64,000 nucleotides of DNA from Streptomyces cyaneogriseus subsp. noncyanogenus (lineage in GTDB: Bacteria > Actinomycetota > Actinomycetes > Streptomycetales > Streptomycetaceae): positions 3,844,001-3,908,000 of the forward strand of contig NZ_CP010849.1 in assembly GCF_000931445.1 (NCBI RefSeq), in the 5' to 3' direction. Below are positions 52,252 to 60,552 of the stretch, piece by piece. A model generated the notes under the pieces. That model was not told the origin of the DNA, searched no databases, and worked only from the letters and a program-made list of their open reading frames with translations. Within the stretch, counting starts at the first letter, position 1. Each line of letters begins with the position of its first letter. The position numbers were made by a program, and so were the translations under genes.

Positions 52252-52590
52252 ATGGACTTCACTGTTATCGCGCACGCGGTCGAGGTGGACCACGGCGTCA
52301 AGCGCCTTTCCATGCGTTTCATCAAGAAGTACGCGGCGCCGGAACGCCAGCGGCTGAGCGCCGAGCTCTGCGCGGAGATCTCGCAGGAGTTCGAGAAGCT
52401 GGGCCTGCTCACCCTGCCCCGCCGGTTGCCGACGTCGGAGAACGAGTACGTCTTCGTCCTGGCGAAGGACAGCCCGCTGGGCCAGACGGTGGCGCTCGCC
52501 TCGTCCCTCGCCGCACTGGACCAGCTGGGCGAGAACCGGATGCCGTGGCTCTTCGACAACCACCCGGACGCCAAAAAACTACTGACCTGA
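52252..52590 (+). CDS. Unknown 112-aa protein behind a palindromic operator
   Basis: The protein (MDFTVIAHAVEVDHGVKRLS...ELCAEISQEFEKLGLLTLP...NEYVFVLAKDSPLGQTVALA) has mixed alpha/beta character and normal coding composition. I recognise no family or membrane segment. Because the perfect hairpin ends 5 bases before the ATG, the mRNA may be leaderless. Low-GC flanks on both sides set it apart from neighbours. It may be a regulator-controlled accessory gene. The next gene is more than 650 bases away. Confidence 0.7.
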   Translation: MDFTVIAHAVEVDHGVKRLSMRFIKKYAAPERQRLSAELCAEISQEFEKLGLLTLPRRLPTSENEYVFVLAKDSPLGQTVALASSLAALDQLGENRMPWLFDNHPDAKKLLT

Positions 52591-53248
52591 TTTTCGAACT
52601 TTCCTCAGCAGACACGGTCACGCCTGTAAATGAACTGATCGTATTCACACATCTTCAGTCCAGGCTGATTGATCACACGTGTCAGCAGACACACATTCGC
52701 TAGATTCATCCCTGCGCGAAGCGAGGCGCCTGCAACGCGCGAGCACCGCCGTTGCAGCGGACGCTCCATCACTTCTGTTGTTGTGCCATGGAGTAAGCCA
52801 TGAACGCTCTCGCAGGACATCCCGCCGTCCCTGCCGCCGGCGGCAGGGACGGACAGCCGTCCGGCATATTCGCTCTCGCGACGAAATATCCCGATCGCGC
52901 CGACACCACGGGGCACGTCCGGCGTGACGACACCCTTCGCGCCCGCAAGCGGGCGGCCGGGCAGGGCGGAGCGCGCGTCTCCCCTCCCCGGCGCCGCCCC
53001 GGCGGGGCCGGACAGCGGGTGCACCGCGAGGTCCCGGAGCGCCGACCGGTGGCGGTCGTCCCCCCGTGCGTCGGTCGGGGACCGGCCGTTCTCTGACCTG
53101 CGCCGCACCGGCGGGCCCGCACCACACCGGCGGGCCCGCACCGACACGCGCCTGCCCTCTCGCCCCCTCCCGCCTTCCCTCCTCCCCCCTTTCCCCCTCC
53201 CGCGCGCTCCTGCCCTCCCCGTCTCCCACCTCCACGAGGAGATCACCC
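52591..53248. promoter_or_regulatory. Less GC-rich gene-free region with palindrome and short direct repeats
   Basis: The first 120 bases are low in GC for this genome. An 11-base direct repeat TCAGCAGACAC occurs at 52606 and 52682. A perfect 28-base palindrome (52825-52852; 14-base arms) could be an operator or terminator. From 52930 the sequence becomes C-rich and leads to the unknown 773-aa gene. Short plus-strand frames at 52679 and 52800 lack ribosome-binding sites and recognisable motifs, so I do not call them genes. Confidence 0.55.
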
Positions 53249-55570
53249 ATGGCCCTTCCCGTCCCCCGCTCCTTCTCGGTGCAGTGGGGTTCCGAGTCCG
53301 TCCTGGTGTCGAACGTCGACCCCGGTCTGCCGTCCCCCGCCACGGACGCCGACCTCGCCACGGTGGTGACGGCGGGCCGGAACAACCCGGCCGCCCTGCT
53401 GCCCGAGGCCGCCTGGCAGGCCATCGCCCGCGCCACCACCAGCCCCGACGCGGTGGCCGTACAGCTACGGCCCACACCGGCCGAGCCGACCGGGCTGCTG
53501 ATGGTGGAGAACGTCGACGGCGCCACCCTGCGCTCGGTCGTCACCCGGGTGCACCTGAGCGAGCTGCTGCCCGGCATCCAGCCCCGTACCGGCATGGAGG
53601 TCATGGAGATCCCCGACCCCCAGGTGCAGGGAGTCACCGACGGCGGCCGTCCCTGCGCCAGCGTCCGGTACCGCTACCAGGACCTGGAGCACCTGCGGAA
53701 CCACGTGTGGCAGACCCTGCACGGCACGCTGTCGCTCAACAGCTACGGGCCCTCCATCCTCGCCCGCAAGGTCACCCGCAACCTGATCACCCACCCCGTC
53801 GAGATCACCTTCGAGGACGGCACCGAGTCCTTCCACGCCCTGGTGGTCCGGGACGGCATCACCCGGCTCGCCAGCGCCTGGGAGGTCCTCGCCGGCTCCG
53901 ACGCCGAGGCCGCCGACGTCGCCCAGCTCGCCGTCGACTCGCTCTTCGGCAAGACGGCCGCCGCCTCCGGGCCGGGCGGCGAGCCCCTGGAGCGACGGCT
54001 GGCCGCGGGGCGGGAGAAGTGGCGCCGCAAGCTCAGGGAGGAGTTCGCCCGGGAGATCGCCGCGCCGGAGCCCGGGCCGCGCGCCGCCCAGATCGCGCAG
54101 ACCTACGTCGTGCCCGCGCAGATCGCCGTGGGCGCCGAAGGACACCCGGGCCACCTCCTCGCAGCCGAGGACATCTTCGACGACGCGATCCGGTCCGTAC
54201 TGGCCTCCGTGCACGTGGAGTTCAAGCAGTGGGACACGGCCGCGCAGAACGTCGAGGTCGCCACCCGCGCCCTGAAACGGGTGATCCAGCTCGGCGACTC
54301 GCTGGTGCCGAAGGACGATCTGCAGACCATCTACGGGCTCGCCGTGGGCCGGATCCCCGTGGAGGAACTGCCCCGCGTCTTCGACGAGGAACCGGCACCC
54401 CCCGGCACCGCCCTGTGGCGGGCCGTCTACCTGGTGCACTCCCTGACCCGCCCCGAGCTCCTGGAACCCCTCAAGGACCAGGCCAAGGCCATCAAGGGCG
54501 GCAAGCGCATGGGGCTGAAGGGCTTCGCGGAACTCCTCGGTCCGCTGATCGACCAGCCCTGGCGGGCGCACAAGAAGCACGTCACCAAGCAGGCCCGCAA
54601 CGCCTGGAACAACGGCGGTGTGCTGACCTCCGACGTGATCCAGGAGTGGGAGCCGCGGCCCACCGGCGACTTCACGACCCTCGTGGGACCCGCGATGGCC
54701 GGGGACATCGACGCCCGCTGCACCCTGGCCGTGGCCGGCGGCGTGGCCCTGATCGCCGACAAGCTGCTCACCCGGAACGTCGGCTCCGCCCTGATGGCCG
54801 CCAAGGAGAAGGGCGGCGTCCCCTTCCGCGCCGACGTCAACCAGGTGATCGAGGATCTGTCCCAGGAGCACAACGAGGTGGGACTGTGGACCCTGGCCCT
54901 GGCCGCCGAACGGTTCCGCGGCGACTCGCTGCCGGAGAACGCGGTGACCATGCGCCAGCTCGTCCACAAGCAGCGGACCGGCGGTGCGACCGGGTCCGCG
55001 GGCGCGCCGTACGCGCACCTGAAGGTGGACCTCTCCGCACCGGACCGGATCGAACGCGACGACGACGGGGTGCCGGTGCTGCTGCACCAGTGGGACGTCG
55101 TCTGGGCCTCGAACCCCGACCGCGCGCGCAAGGCCCACCCCCCGAGGACCGCGCTGATCCCCCTGCCCCGCACGGCCTCCGCCGACGGCGCCCGGAACAC
55201 GGAACAGCACGCGGAAGGCGCGGACGGTACGGACGGCGCGGACCGGGAGCTCTCCGGTGTGCAGGTGGCGGGCGCGGCCGGCGGGCCGGGTCCCGACACC
55301 CGGCCGGCCAGCCGGCGCGCCGCCGACTACCGGCAGGTGCTGAAGTCGAACGTGACGGCGGCCCGGGACGCCCTGGACCAGCTCCTCCTGCTGGACCCCG
55401 AGGTCGGCAGCCACACCCCCGTCGTCCCGCAGAGCACCCTCGACGTACTCCTGGAGCAGCTCGTCAGCCTCCAGGCGGACGTGGAGAACCTGCGCCGCAA
55501 GACCGCGCGGACCGACGACCCCGCGGTGGAACAGGACGCCGACGAGGAGGCGGTCGAGGCCGGCGTCTAG
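53249..55570 (+). CDS. Large protein of unknown function with ParB-like DGITR motif
   Basis: 773 aa, no signal peptide or membrane helix. Residues about 100-210 (MEVMEIPDPQVQGV..., HALVVRDGITRLASAWEVL) include a DG-x-x-RL motif like the DGQHR/ParB-type nuclease or DndB-like core, but I cannot place the protein confidently. Long helical segments follow, and the C-terminal 60 residues form a leucine-rich, probably coiled segment (TLDVLLEQLVSLQADVENLR). CGAGGAGATC precedes the ATG. It stands alone downstream of the less GC-rich control region. DNA metabolism or phage defence is possible. Function is open. Confidence 0.8.
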   Translation: MALPVPRSFSVQWGSESVLVSNVDPGLPSPATDADLATVVTAGRNNPAALLPEAAWQAIARATTSPDAVAVQLRPTPAEPTGLLMVENVDGATLRSVVTRVHLSELLPGIQPRTGMEVMEIPDPQVQGVTDGGRPCASVRYRYQDLEHLRNHVWQTLHGTLSLNSYGPSILARKVTRNLITHPVEITFEDGTESFHALVVRDGITRLASAWEVLAGSDAEAADVAQLAVDSLFGKTAAASGPGGEPLERRLAAGREKWRRKLREEFAREIAAPEPGPRAAQIAQTYVVPAQIAVGAEGHPGHLLAAEDIFDDAIRSVLASVHVEFKQWDTAAQNVEVATRALKRVIQLGDSLVPKDDLQTIYGLAVGRIPVEELPRVFDEEPAPPGTALWRAVYLVHSLTRPELLEPLKDQAKAIKGGKRMGLKGFAELLGPLIDQPWRAHKKHVTKQARNAWNNGGVLTSDVIQEWEPRPTGDFTTLVGPAMAGDIDARCTLAVAGGVALIADKLLTRNVGSALMAAKEKGGVPFRADVNQVIEDLSQEHNEVGLWTLALAAERFRGDSLPENAVTMRQLVHKQRTGGATGSAGAPYAHLKVDLSAPDRIERDDDGVPVLLHQWDVVWASNPDRARKAHPPRTALIPLPRTASADGARNTEQHAEGADGTDGADRELSGVQVAGAAGGPGPDTRPASRRAADYRQVLKSNVTAARDALDQLLLLDPEVGSHTPVVPQSTLDVLLEQLVSLQADVENLRRKTARTDDPAVEQDADEEAVEAGV

Positions 55571-55623
55571 CCCGGCACCCTCCGCCCGAGGCCGGGGCAT
55601 CGGACGGAAGGCATCAGACGGAA

Positions 55624-55657
55624 GGCGTCAGGCGTCGGATATCGGACGCCTGACGCC
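55624..55657. terminator. Hairpin terminator between convergent genes, within a repeat-rich spacer
   Basis: A 13-bp perfect stem (55624-55636 with 55645-55657) with an 8-base loop. Variants of CAGGCGTC/GACGCCTG recur up to 55685, allowing alternative hairpins on the NHL-thioredoxin side. Confidence 0.8.
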
Positions 55658-55669
55658 GGATGCCGGATG

Positions 55670-57511
55670 TCAGGCGTCGGCGTCCATGCCCGCCAGTACC
55701 AGCGGCAGCCGGTCCGCCCCGCCCTCGGTCAGGCGGACCGGTACGCCCCAGTCCTGCTGGTGGACGTGGCAGGCCGGGTACTCGTTGGCGGGGTCGTCGT
55801 CACAGGACGCCGCCATCGCGGAGACGTGCAGGACCCCCTCGGGGACGGCGGGGTCGAGTTCCAGGTCGCGGGAGAGATCGGTGCCCGCGCCCTCGCCGTG
55901 CAGCAGCAGCTCGGGCGGGGTGGCCGAGACCAGCAGCCGGGTCGAGGGACCGTACCGGGTGTCGAGCTTCTGCCCCGCCGGGGCCTGGAAGATCACGTCC
56001 AGCCGGAGCCGCCCGGGGGCCACCTCGGTCGCCGCGCGCTGGGTGCGGTGGGCGACGGCCTCCACCCGCACCGCCTCCTCCGGCAGCCGGAGCCGGGTCA
56101 GACGGTGCCGGGCCGACTCCACCACCACGATGTCGTCGCCCACGAGGACGGCGTCGCTGGGCTCGCGCAGATCCGTCGCCAGCGTGGTGACCTCCCCCGT
56201 CCGCGGGTCGTAGCGGCGCAGGGCGTGGTTGTAGGTGTCGCTGACGGCGACCGAGCCGTCCGGCAGCGCCGTGACGCCCAGCGGATGCTGGAGCAGGGCC
56301 TGATCCGCGGCGCCGTCCCGGTGCCCGAAGTCGAACAGCCCGGTGCCCACCGCGGTGTGCACGGCGCCGTCGAGGTCCACCCAGCGCAGCGCGGACGTCT
56401 CGGAGTCGGCGAGCCACAGCCGCTCGGGGGTGGCCGCGAGCCCCGAGGGCTGCGCGAACCACGCCTCGGCGCCCGGGCCGTCGACCAGCCCCTCGTTGGT
56501 CGTCCCGGCCGCGACCGCGACGGCCCCGCCGTCCGGGTCGTACGCCCAGAGCTGGTGGACGCCGGCCATGGCGATCCACACCCGGCCGTTCCACCAGGCC
56601 ACGTCCCAGGGCGAGGAGAGGCTGACCTCGCGTCCGGGGCCGGAGGTGGCGTCGCCCTGCATCCACTGGCGGCCGGTCCCGGCCAGGGTCGTGACCTCGC
56701 CGGAGGCCGGGTCGAGGCGGCGCAGGGCGTGGTTGACGGTGTCGGCGACGACCACGGACCCGTCCTCCAGCAGCGCCAGGCCCTGCGGCTCGTTGAAGGC
56801 CGCGGTGGCGGCGTCGCCGTCCGTGAAGCCGCGCGTCCCGGTGCCGATCCGCCGCACCACGCTCTCCCCGTCCTGCGCGAGCTCCACCAGCTGGTGCCGG
56901 GTGGTGTCGCTGACCAGGAAGTTCCCGGACGGCAGCAGCAGGGCCTTGCCCGGGAAGCGCAGGGTCGTCGGCTCCGGCTCCGGCGGCACGTACGGCCCGT
57001 CGCCGCGCCGCAGGGTCCCCTTCGCCGCGTGCTCGGCCTCCAGCTCCTCCACCAGCCGCTCGATGGCGTGGGCGTGCCCCTCGCCGGCGTGCTGTGCGAC
57101 GACGTACCCCTCGGGGTCGATCACCACGAGCGTGGGCCAGGCCCGCACCGCGTACTGCTTCCAGGTGGCCAGCTCCGGGTCGTCCAGGACGGGGTGCTCG
57201 ACGCCGTACCGCTCCACGGCGTCCACCACGGCCCGGTGCTCGGCCTCGTGCACGAACTTCGGCGAGTGCACGCCGATGATCACGACCGTGTCCCGGTGCT
57301 TCTCCTCCAGCTCGCGCAGCTCGTCCAGGACGTGCAGGCAGTTGATGCAGCAGAAGGTCCAGAAATCGACGACAACGCACTTACCTCGCAAGTCAGCGAG
57401 GGTCAGCTCTTTGCCGCCGGTGTTCAGCCAGCCGCCCTTGCCGATCAGCTCGGGGGCACGGACACGGGCACGGCGGGGCGCGGGGGTGGGCACCGGGGGA
57501 GCTTCGTTCAT
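55670..57511 (-). CDS. NHL-repeat thioredoxin-fold protein, 5' end supplied by an integrated element
   Basis: 613 aa. Residues 22-165 form a TlpA/AhpC-like thioredoxin fold with CCINC (active pair Cys55/Cys58). The rest is an NHL-type beta-propeller (FNEPQGLALLEDGSVVVADT, QHPLGVTALPDGSVAVSDTY). Such proteins are thought to couple redox chemistry to protein binding; the substrate is unknown. The first 50 codons lie inside a 2.08-kb element whose left core is 57360-57367, so the working gene is a hybrid. Codons just before the join (GCT, TTG, CGA, GGT, AAG, GTT) are unlike the host bias. GGCAGGCTTGAAGG precedes the ATG. Confidence 0.92.
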   Translation of the reverse strand: MNEAPPVPTPAPRRARVRAPELIGKGGWLNTGGKELTLADLRGKCVVVDFWTFCCINCLHVLDELRELEEKHRDTVVIIGVHSPKFVHEAEHRAVVDAVERYGVEHPVLDDPELATWKQYAVRAWPTLVVIDPEGYVVAQHAGEGHAHAIERLVEELEAEHAAKGTLRRGDGPYVPPEPEPTTLRFPGKALLLPSGNFLVSDTTRHQLVELAQDGESVVRRIGTGTRGFTDGDAATAAFNEPQGLALLEDGSVVVADTVNHALRRLDPASGEVTTLAGTGRQWMQGDATSGPGREVSLSSPWDVAWWNGRVWIAMAGVHQLWAYDPDGGAVAVAAGTTNEGLVDGPGAEAWFAQPSGLAATPERLWLADSETSALRWVDLDGAVHTAVGTGLFDFGHRDGAADQALLQHPLGVTALPDGSVAVSDTYNHALRRYDPRTGEVTTLATDLREPSDAVLVGDDIVVVESARHRLTRLRLPEEAVRVEAVAHRTQRAATEVAPGRLRLDVIFQAPAGQKLDTRYGPSTRLLVSATPPELLLHGEGAGTDLSRDLELDPAVPEGVLHVSAMAASCDDDPANEYPACHVHQQDWGVPVRLTEGGADRLPLVLAGMDADA

Positions 57512-59446
57512 CCTTCAAGCCTGCCATTCGCCGATGAATGCCGGGTCACGGCCGTACGACGCGGGTGACCTCTCCAGGCGGAACGAACCACTCCTTGCCT
57601 CCGCCCTCGGGCCGGAGCAAGGCCACAGATCGCTTACGGCGCTCACCCGGCGGGTCGGCAGGGACCTCATAGTTCCGATCACGCCCCGCAGGGAGCCGAT
57701 GCACCCCGCCGCATCCTCGACTCGCCGACCGACATCATCGCGGCTGATCATTCGTGTCCCTACGGGTGACGCCGGATGAAGACATTGCAGTCGGACACGG
57801 TCGCCACCCGCGCGCACGTACACGTACCTCTGCCAGTTCAGCGCTCACCCAGCCGTGTCCGCAGCCGCCAGCTTCGCCCACTGGATTTGGACGCGCTGCT
57901 CAGGGATGATCCTCTGGCCCCGAACTCCCTTGGTCACCTCCACTCGATCGATGGCGAGAGACAACCGATCACGCCGGTCTTCGTTCGTTGCTTCCGTCCA
58001 TGCTTCGCGCAGCGTGAGGCCGTCGAGCATGGCAGACACGTCCACGGGCGGCACAGGCAGCTTGTGGAGTGCTCTCCGCAGGCCGTCGATGCGCATGCTC
58101 AGCCGCTCTGTAAGCCGGTTGTATCGCTCAACGGCCCTAGGCCCCTTGAACTCACCACGCACGTAGCGTGCGTCTTCAAGGTCCGCCAACCGGACTTCCT
58201 CATCCTGGATCTCAGCTTTGAGAGCATCACGTTTGGCGAATGTCTCCGGATCAATCCGGTGGGCCCAGCGGTCAGCAATCGCGACAAGCAACGGGTCGTC
58301 CGGTTCGAGTGAAGGGAGCTTGGTGAGGAATTGTTCGGTCACGTAGTTGTCCACCGCCTCAGCAAGCGCCGACGCTCCGAGGCACTGGTTGCCTGCTCGG
58401 CGAGCCATGCACTGATAGCTGCCGCCCACCCGGTGCATCCGGCGACCGCAGTCAGGAACCGCGCAGTAGACGAGTCCCGTGAGCAGTGCCGTCCCCCCGG
58501 GCTTCGGCCGCTGCTTTCCTGCGTGTACGAACGTCCTGGATTCCAGCGTGCGGATGATCTGCTCACGCTCCCCGACCGTGATGATCCCCTCGCCGATCTC
58601 AACCGTGTCGAGCGTATCGGGATCGCGATACGGAAAGACTCTGCCCGTGTACTTCCGCTCACCGTCGTCCGTCTCAACGGTTTCGGTCTCCGGCATCAGG
58701 CCGGCGAGCGCAGGGGAACGCAGGAGCTGCATGATGCTGGCCGCATTCCACTGCCCACCCCGGGGCGAGAGGATCTCGTACTCGTTGAGGAGTCGGGCGA
58801 TCTTGACCAGCGATGTCCCGGCAAGGGCTTCATCCGCGATCAGACGGGCGTAGACGGCGTGTACCGGGTCGTGGATGAGCTTCTTGCTCTTTGGGTCGAT
58901 GAGCAGTCCGTAGGGGGGCTGGCCTCCGATCCACTGCCCTGTGCTACGCAGGTAGCGCTTGGCGTGACCGACGCGTGTACCGAGATTCCTCGACTCGGAC
59001 CGGGCAAGCTCAGCCAACATCGCGACGACCATACGCGCCGAGCCATTCGAGGTGTCGAGTCCGTCCAGAACTGAGACAAGACGGCCGCCAGCCTTCTCGA
59101 TGTCGTCCAGCACCTTGCCCACTTGGCCGATGCCCTTGCGGGAGAGCCGGTCCAGTTTCCAGACCATCAGAGTGCCGACGACACCCGCCGTGACTGCCGC
59201 CAACGCGGCGTCGAAGCCTTTGCGTTCAACGGTCTTGTAGCCGGAGCGCCCTCTGTCTATGTGGACCTTGCGGACGGTGAGTCCGTTGCGTTCGGCCCAG
59301 GCACGGCAGTCGGCTTCCTGCCGTTCGATCGCAGTCTTGCCATCCCGGTCGAGAGACAGGCGCAAGTAGAGGTCACAGAGCGTGTAGTGGTGCACACTCT
59401 CAGTGTGGTCGCAAGTTGAGTGGTCCGTTGTCGAATTTCAGAAATC
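57360..59446. mobile_element. 2,079-bp minimal integrative element with serine recombinase, bounded by CAGAAATC cores
   Basis: Identical 8-bp cores CAGAAATC lie at 57360-57367 and 59439-59446. Between them are the recombinase gene, a 333-base spacer and a 5'-gene replacement for the NHL-thioredoxin gene. Beyond the right core the native 5' end remains (59438-59560). Deleting the element joins host halves in frame (LRGRILIRDF|WTFCC). Joining the element's own ends gives GTTGTCG-N15-CGACAAC around ATTTCAGAAAT, a symmetrical attP-like site. No cargo gene was recognised, so it could be complete and minimal, or decayed. Confidence 0.85.
57845..59395 (-). CDS. Large serine recombinase (integrase) of the element
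   Basis: 516 aa. The resolvase/invertase catalytic domain (residues 5-150) has nucleophile Ser14 in YLRLSLDR and the downstream LDRLSRKGIG active-site segment. The Recombinase DNA-binding domain (about 175-280), a zinc ribbon (Cys311, Cys316, Cys329, Cys338) and a coiled-coil region (about 395-460, DALKAEIQDEEVRLADLEDA) complete the phiC31-type architecture. It starts with GTG 44 bases inside the right core, with no obvious ribosome-binding site. It almost certainly catalysed insertion of its element. No recombination directionality factor is apparent. Confidence 0.94.
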   Translation of the reverse strand: MHHYTLCDLYLRLSLDRDGKTAIERQEADCRAWAERNGLTVRKVHIDRGRSGYKTVERKGFDAALAAVTAGVVGTLMVWKLDRLSRKGIGQVGKVLDDIEKAGGRLVSVLDGLDTSNGSARMVVAMLAELARSESRNLGTRVGHAKRYLRSTGQWIGGQPPYGLLIDPKSKKLIHDPVHAVYARLIADEALAGTSLVKIARLLNEYEILSPRGGQWNAASIMQLLRSPALAGLMPETETVETDDGERKYTGRVFPYRDPDTLDTVEIGEGIITVGEREQIIRTLESRTFVHAGKQRPKPGGTALLTGLVYCAVPDCGRRMHRVGGSYQCMARRAGNQCLGASALAEAVDNYVTEQFLTKLPSLEPDDPLLVAIADRWAHRIDPETFAKRDALKAEIQDEEVRLADLEDARYVRGEFKGPRAVERYNRLTERLSMRIDGLRRALHKLPVPPVDVSAMLDGLTLREAWTEATNEDRRDRLSLAIDRVEVTKGVRGQRIIPEQRVQIQWAKLAAADTAG

Positions 59447-59560
59447 CCGGATCAGGATGCGACCGCGTAAATCGGCCAGGGTCAGATCCTTGCCGCCGGT
59501 ATTGATCCAACTGCCCTTGCCGACCAGTTCCGGGGCACGGGCACGCACACGCTTCGCCAT
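59438..59560 (-). pseudogene. Displaced native 5' end of the NHL-thioredoxin gene
   Basis: The 40-codon frame ATG 59560 to TGA 59438 encodes MAKRVRARAPELVGKGSWIN and TGGKDLTLADLRGRILIRDF. This closely parallels residues 14-50 of the active gene. It stops exactly at the right att core because the element joins here. A ribosome-binding site (GGCAGGATGG) and presumably the old promoter remain, so a short useless peptide could still be made. It is the left-over host half of the insertion site. Confidence 0.88.
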
Positions 59561-59783
59561 ACGTCCATCCTGCCTGATGCGGGGCGGCCGGATTTCGACG
59601 GTCCGATACGGACAGGGCGACCGGAAGCCCCTCAGCGCCCCCTGCGGTAGCCACGCCGAGGCACCCGCCGACCGGGGGCCCGAGCGAGGTGGCCACGTCC
59701 GTCGTCCGGCCGCCGGACCGGTACCGGGCCGTCCGGTGCGGCGCGCCGGGGTCACGCCTCCCGCGTCACACGGGTCCGGTCGG

Positions 59784-60107
59784 TCACCACCCGCCGGGAC
59801 AGGTGGTGCCCGGTGCGGGCGGCGGGTCGTCTCCCTCGCCGGCCAGGCGCTCGCCGCGCGAGTCGGCGACGCGGAGGGCGTCGAACAGGCACTCCGCCAG
59901 CCTCGCGGCCGTGAAGCGCAGCTCCGTCCTGGACGCATCGGGGTCGCCGACCATCTGCCGGGCCGCCGCCAGCACCTCGTGCCCGAGGCTGAGCTGCGCC
60001 TCTTCCATCTCGTCGGCGAGCCGGCTGAGCATGCTGTCCGGGTCGTCCGTGTCGAGGTACACCGGCTTGCCGTCCTCGGACCACGGCAACAGACGGGGCC
60101 GGCTCAT
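59784..60107 (-). CDS. Small helical protein of an XRE module
   Basis: 107 aa, hydrophilic and helical (SMLSRLADEMEEAQLSLGHEVLAAARQM). Its ATG overlaps the previous stop by ATGA (60104-60107), so it is coupled to the 97-aa gene upstream. This two-gene set divergent from an XRE regulator is a common Streptomyces arrangement as I remember it. The C-terminus is Pro/Gly-rich. No function is known. Confidence 0.7.
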   Translation of the reverse strand: MSRPRLLPWSEDGKPVYLDTDDPDSMLSRLADEMEEAQLSLGHEVLAAARQMVGDPDASRTELRFTAARLAECLFDALRVADSRGERLAGEGDDPPPAPGTTCPGGW

Positions 60108-60397
60108 ACGGCCGCCTCCCCGGACAGGTCGACACCCTGCGGCGCCAGGACCAGCCGGGCACGGCGCCGGAGTCGGCGTTCATGTTCCACACGGTGCTCG
60201 TGGGCGAGGACGTACGGCCGCACGATGCCGATGTCCTCGCCGCTGACCGCCGGTACGCGCGGCTCAGGCGCGGCGGCGGCGTGAGCCGCCGGGCCGGAAC
60301 CCGGCGCCCGGTGGCGTCCTGTCGGCGGGAGCAGGAGTCGTAGGAGCGATCGAAGCCGGCTCGCTGTGGCTCGAAGCACCGTCAGCACCCTCCACAT
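60104..60397 (-). CDS. Small Arg-rich protein of an XRE module
   Basis: 97 aa. It has a basic N-terminal half (possibly disordered) and a conserved C-terminal motif SGEDIGIVRPYVLAHEHRVEHERRLRRR. I remember similar GEDxxxVRPYVLAHE proteins beside XRE regulators. The ATG at 60397 is 90 bases from the 25-base palindrome at 60487-60511. It forms an overlapping operon with the downstream 107-aa gene, likely repressed by the divergent regulator. Confidence 0.7.
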   Translation of the reverse strand: MWRVLTVLRATASRLRSLLRLLLPPTGRHRAPGSGPAAHAAAAPEPRVPAVSGEDIGIVRPYVLAHEHRVEHERRLRRRARLVLAPQGVDLSGEAAV

Positions 60398-60486
60398 GGT
60401 TGGTGGCCTTGCCCCCGGACCGGTCGCGCGGTCGCGGGGGTCCTTCTTGGTTCCCGACCCTTCCGCCGCTGCTGACGACCGCCAAG

Positions 60487-60511
60487 CCCATGATGGGTGA
60501 CCCATCATGGG
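60487..60511. promoter_or_regulatory. 25-bp perfect inverted repeat, operator of the divergent XRE module
   Basis: CCCATGATGGG-TGA-CCCATCATGGG is an 11-bp perfect inverted repeat with a 3-base spacer. A TACAGT sequence (60514-60519) just downstream could be the -10 of the rightward promoter, so the repeat would cover the -35/spacer region. It sits between the divergent regulator and the two small genes, as expected for autoregulation. Confidence 0.82.
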
Positions 60512-60552
60512 CCTACAGTGGAATACCACTGGCTGACGGTCCGGGGGCGTAT

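Noticed and set aside
52800..53096. Plus-strand frame starting ATG 52800
   Set aside because: It runs through the 28-base palindrome, is Arg/Pro-rich at the end and has no ribosome-binding site.
57515..57823. 102-residue minus-strand frame between the recombinase and the thioredoxin gene
   Set aside because: It ends just before the thioredoxin start, but has no ribosome-binding site and low-information composition; I treat the interval as promoter region of the hybrid gene.
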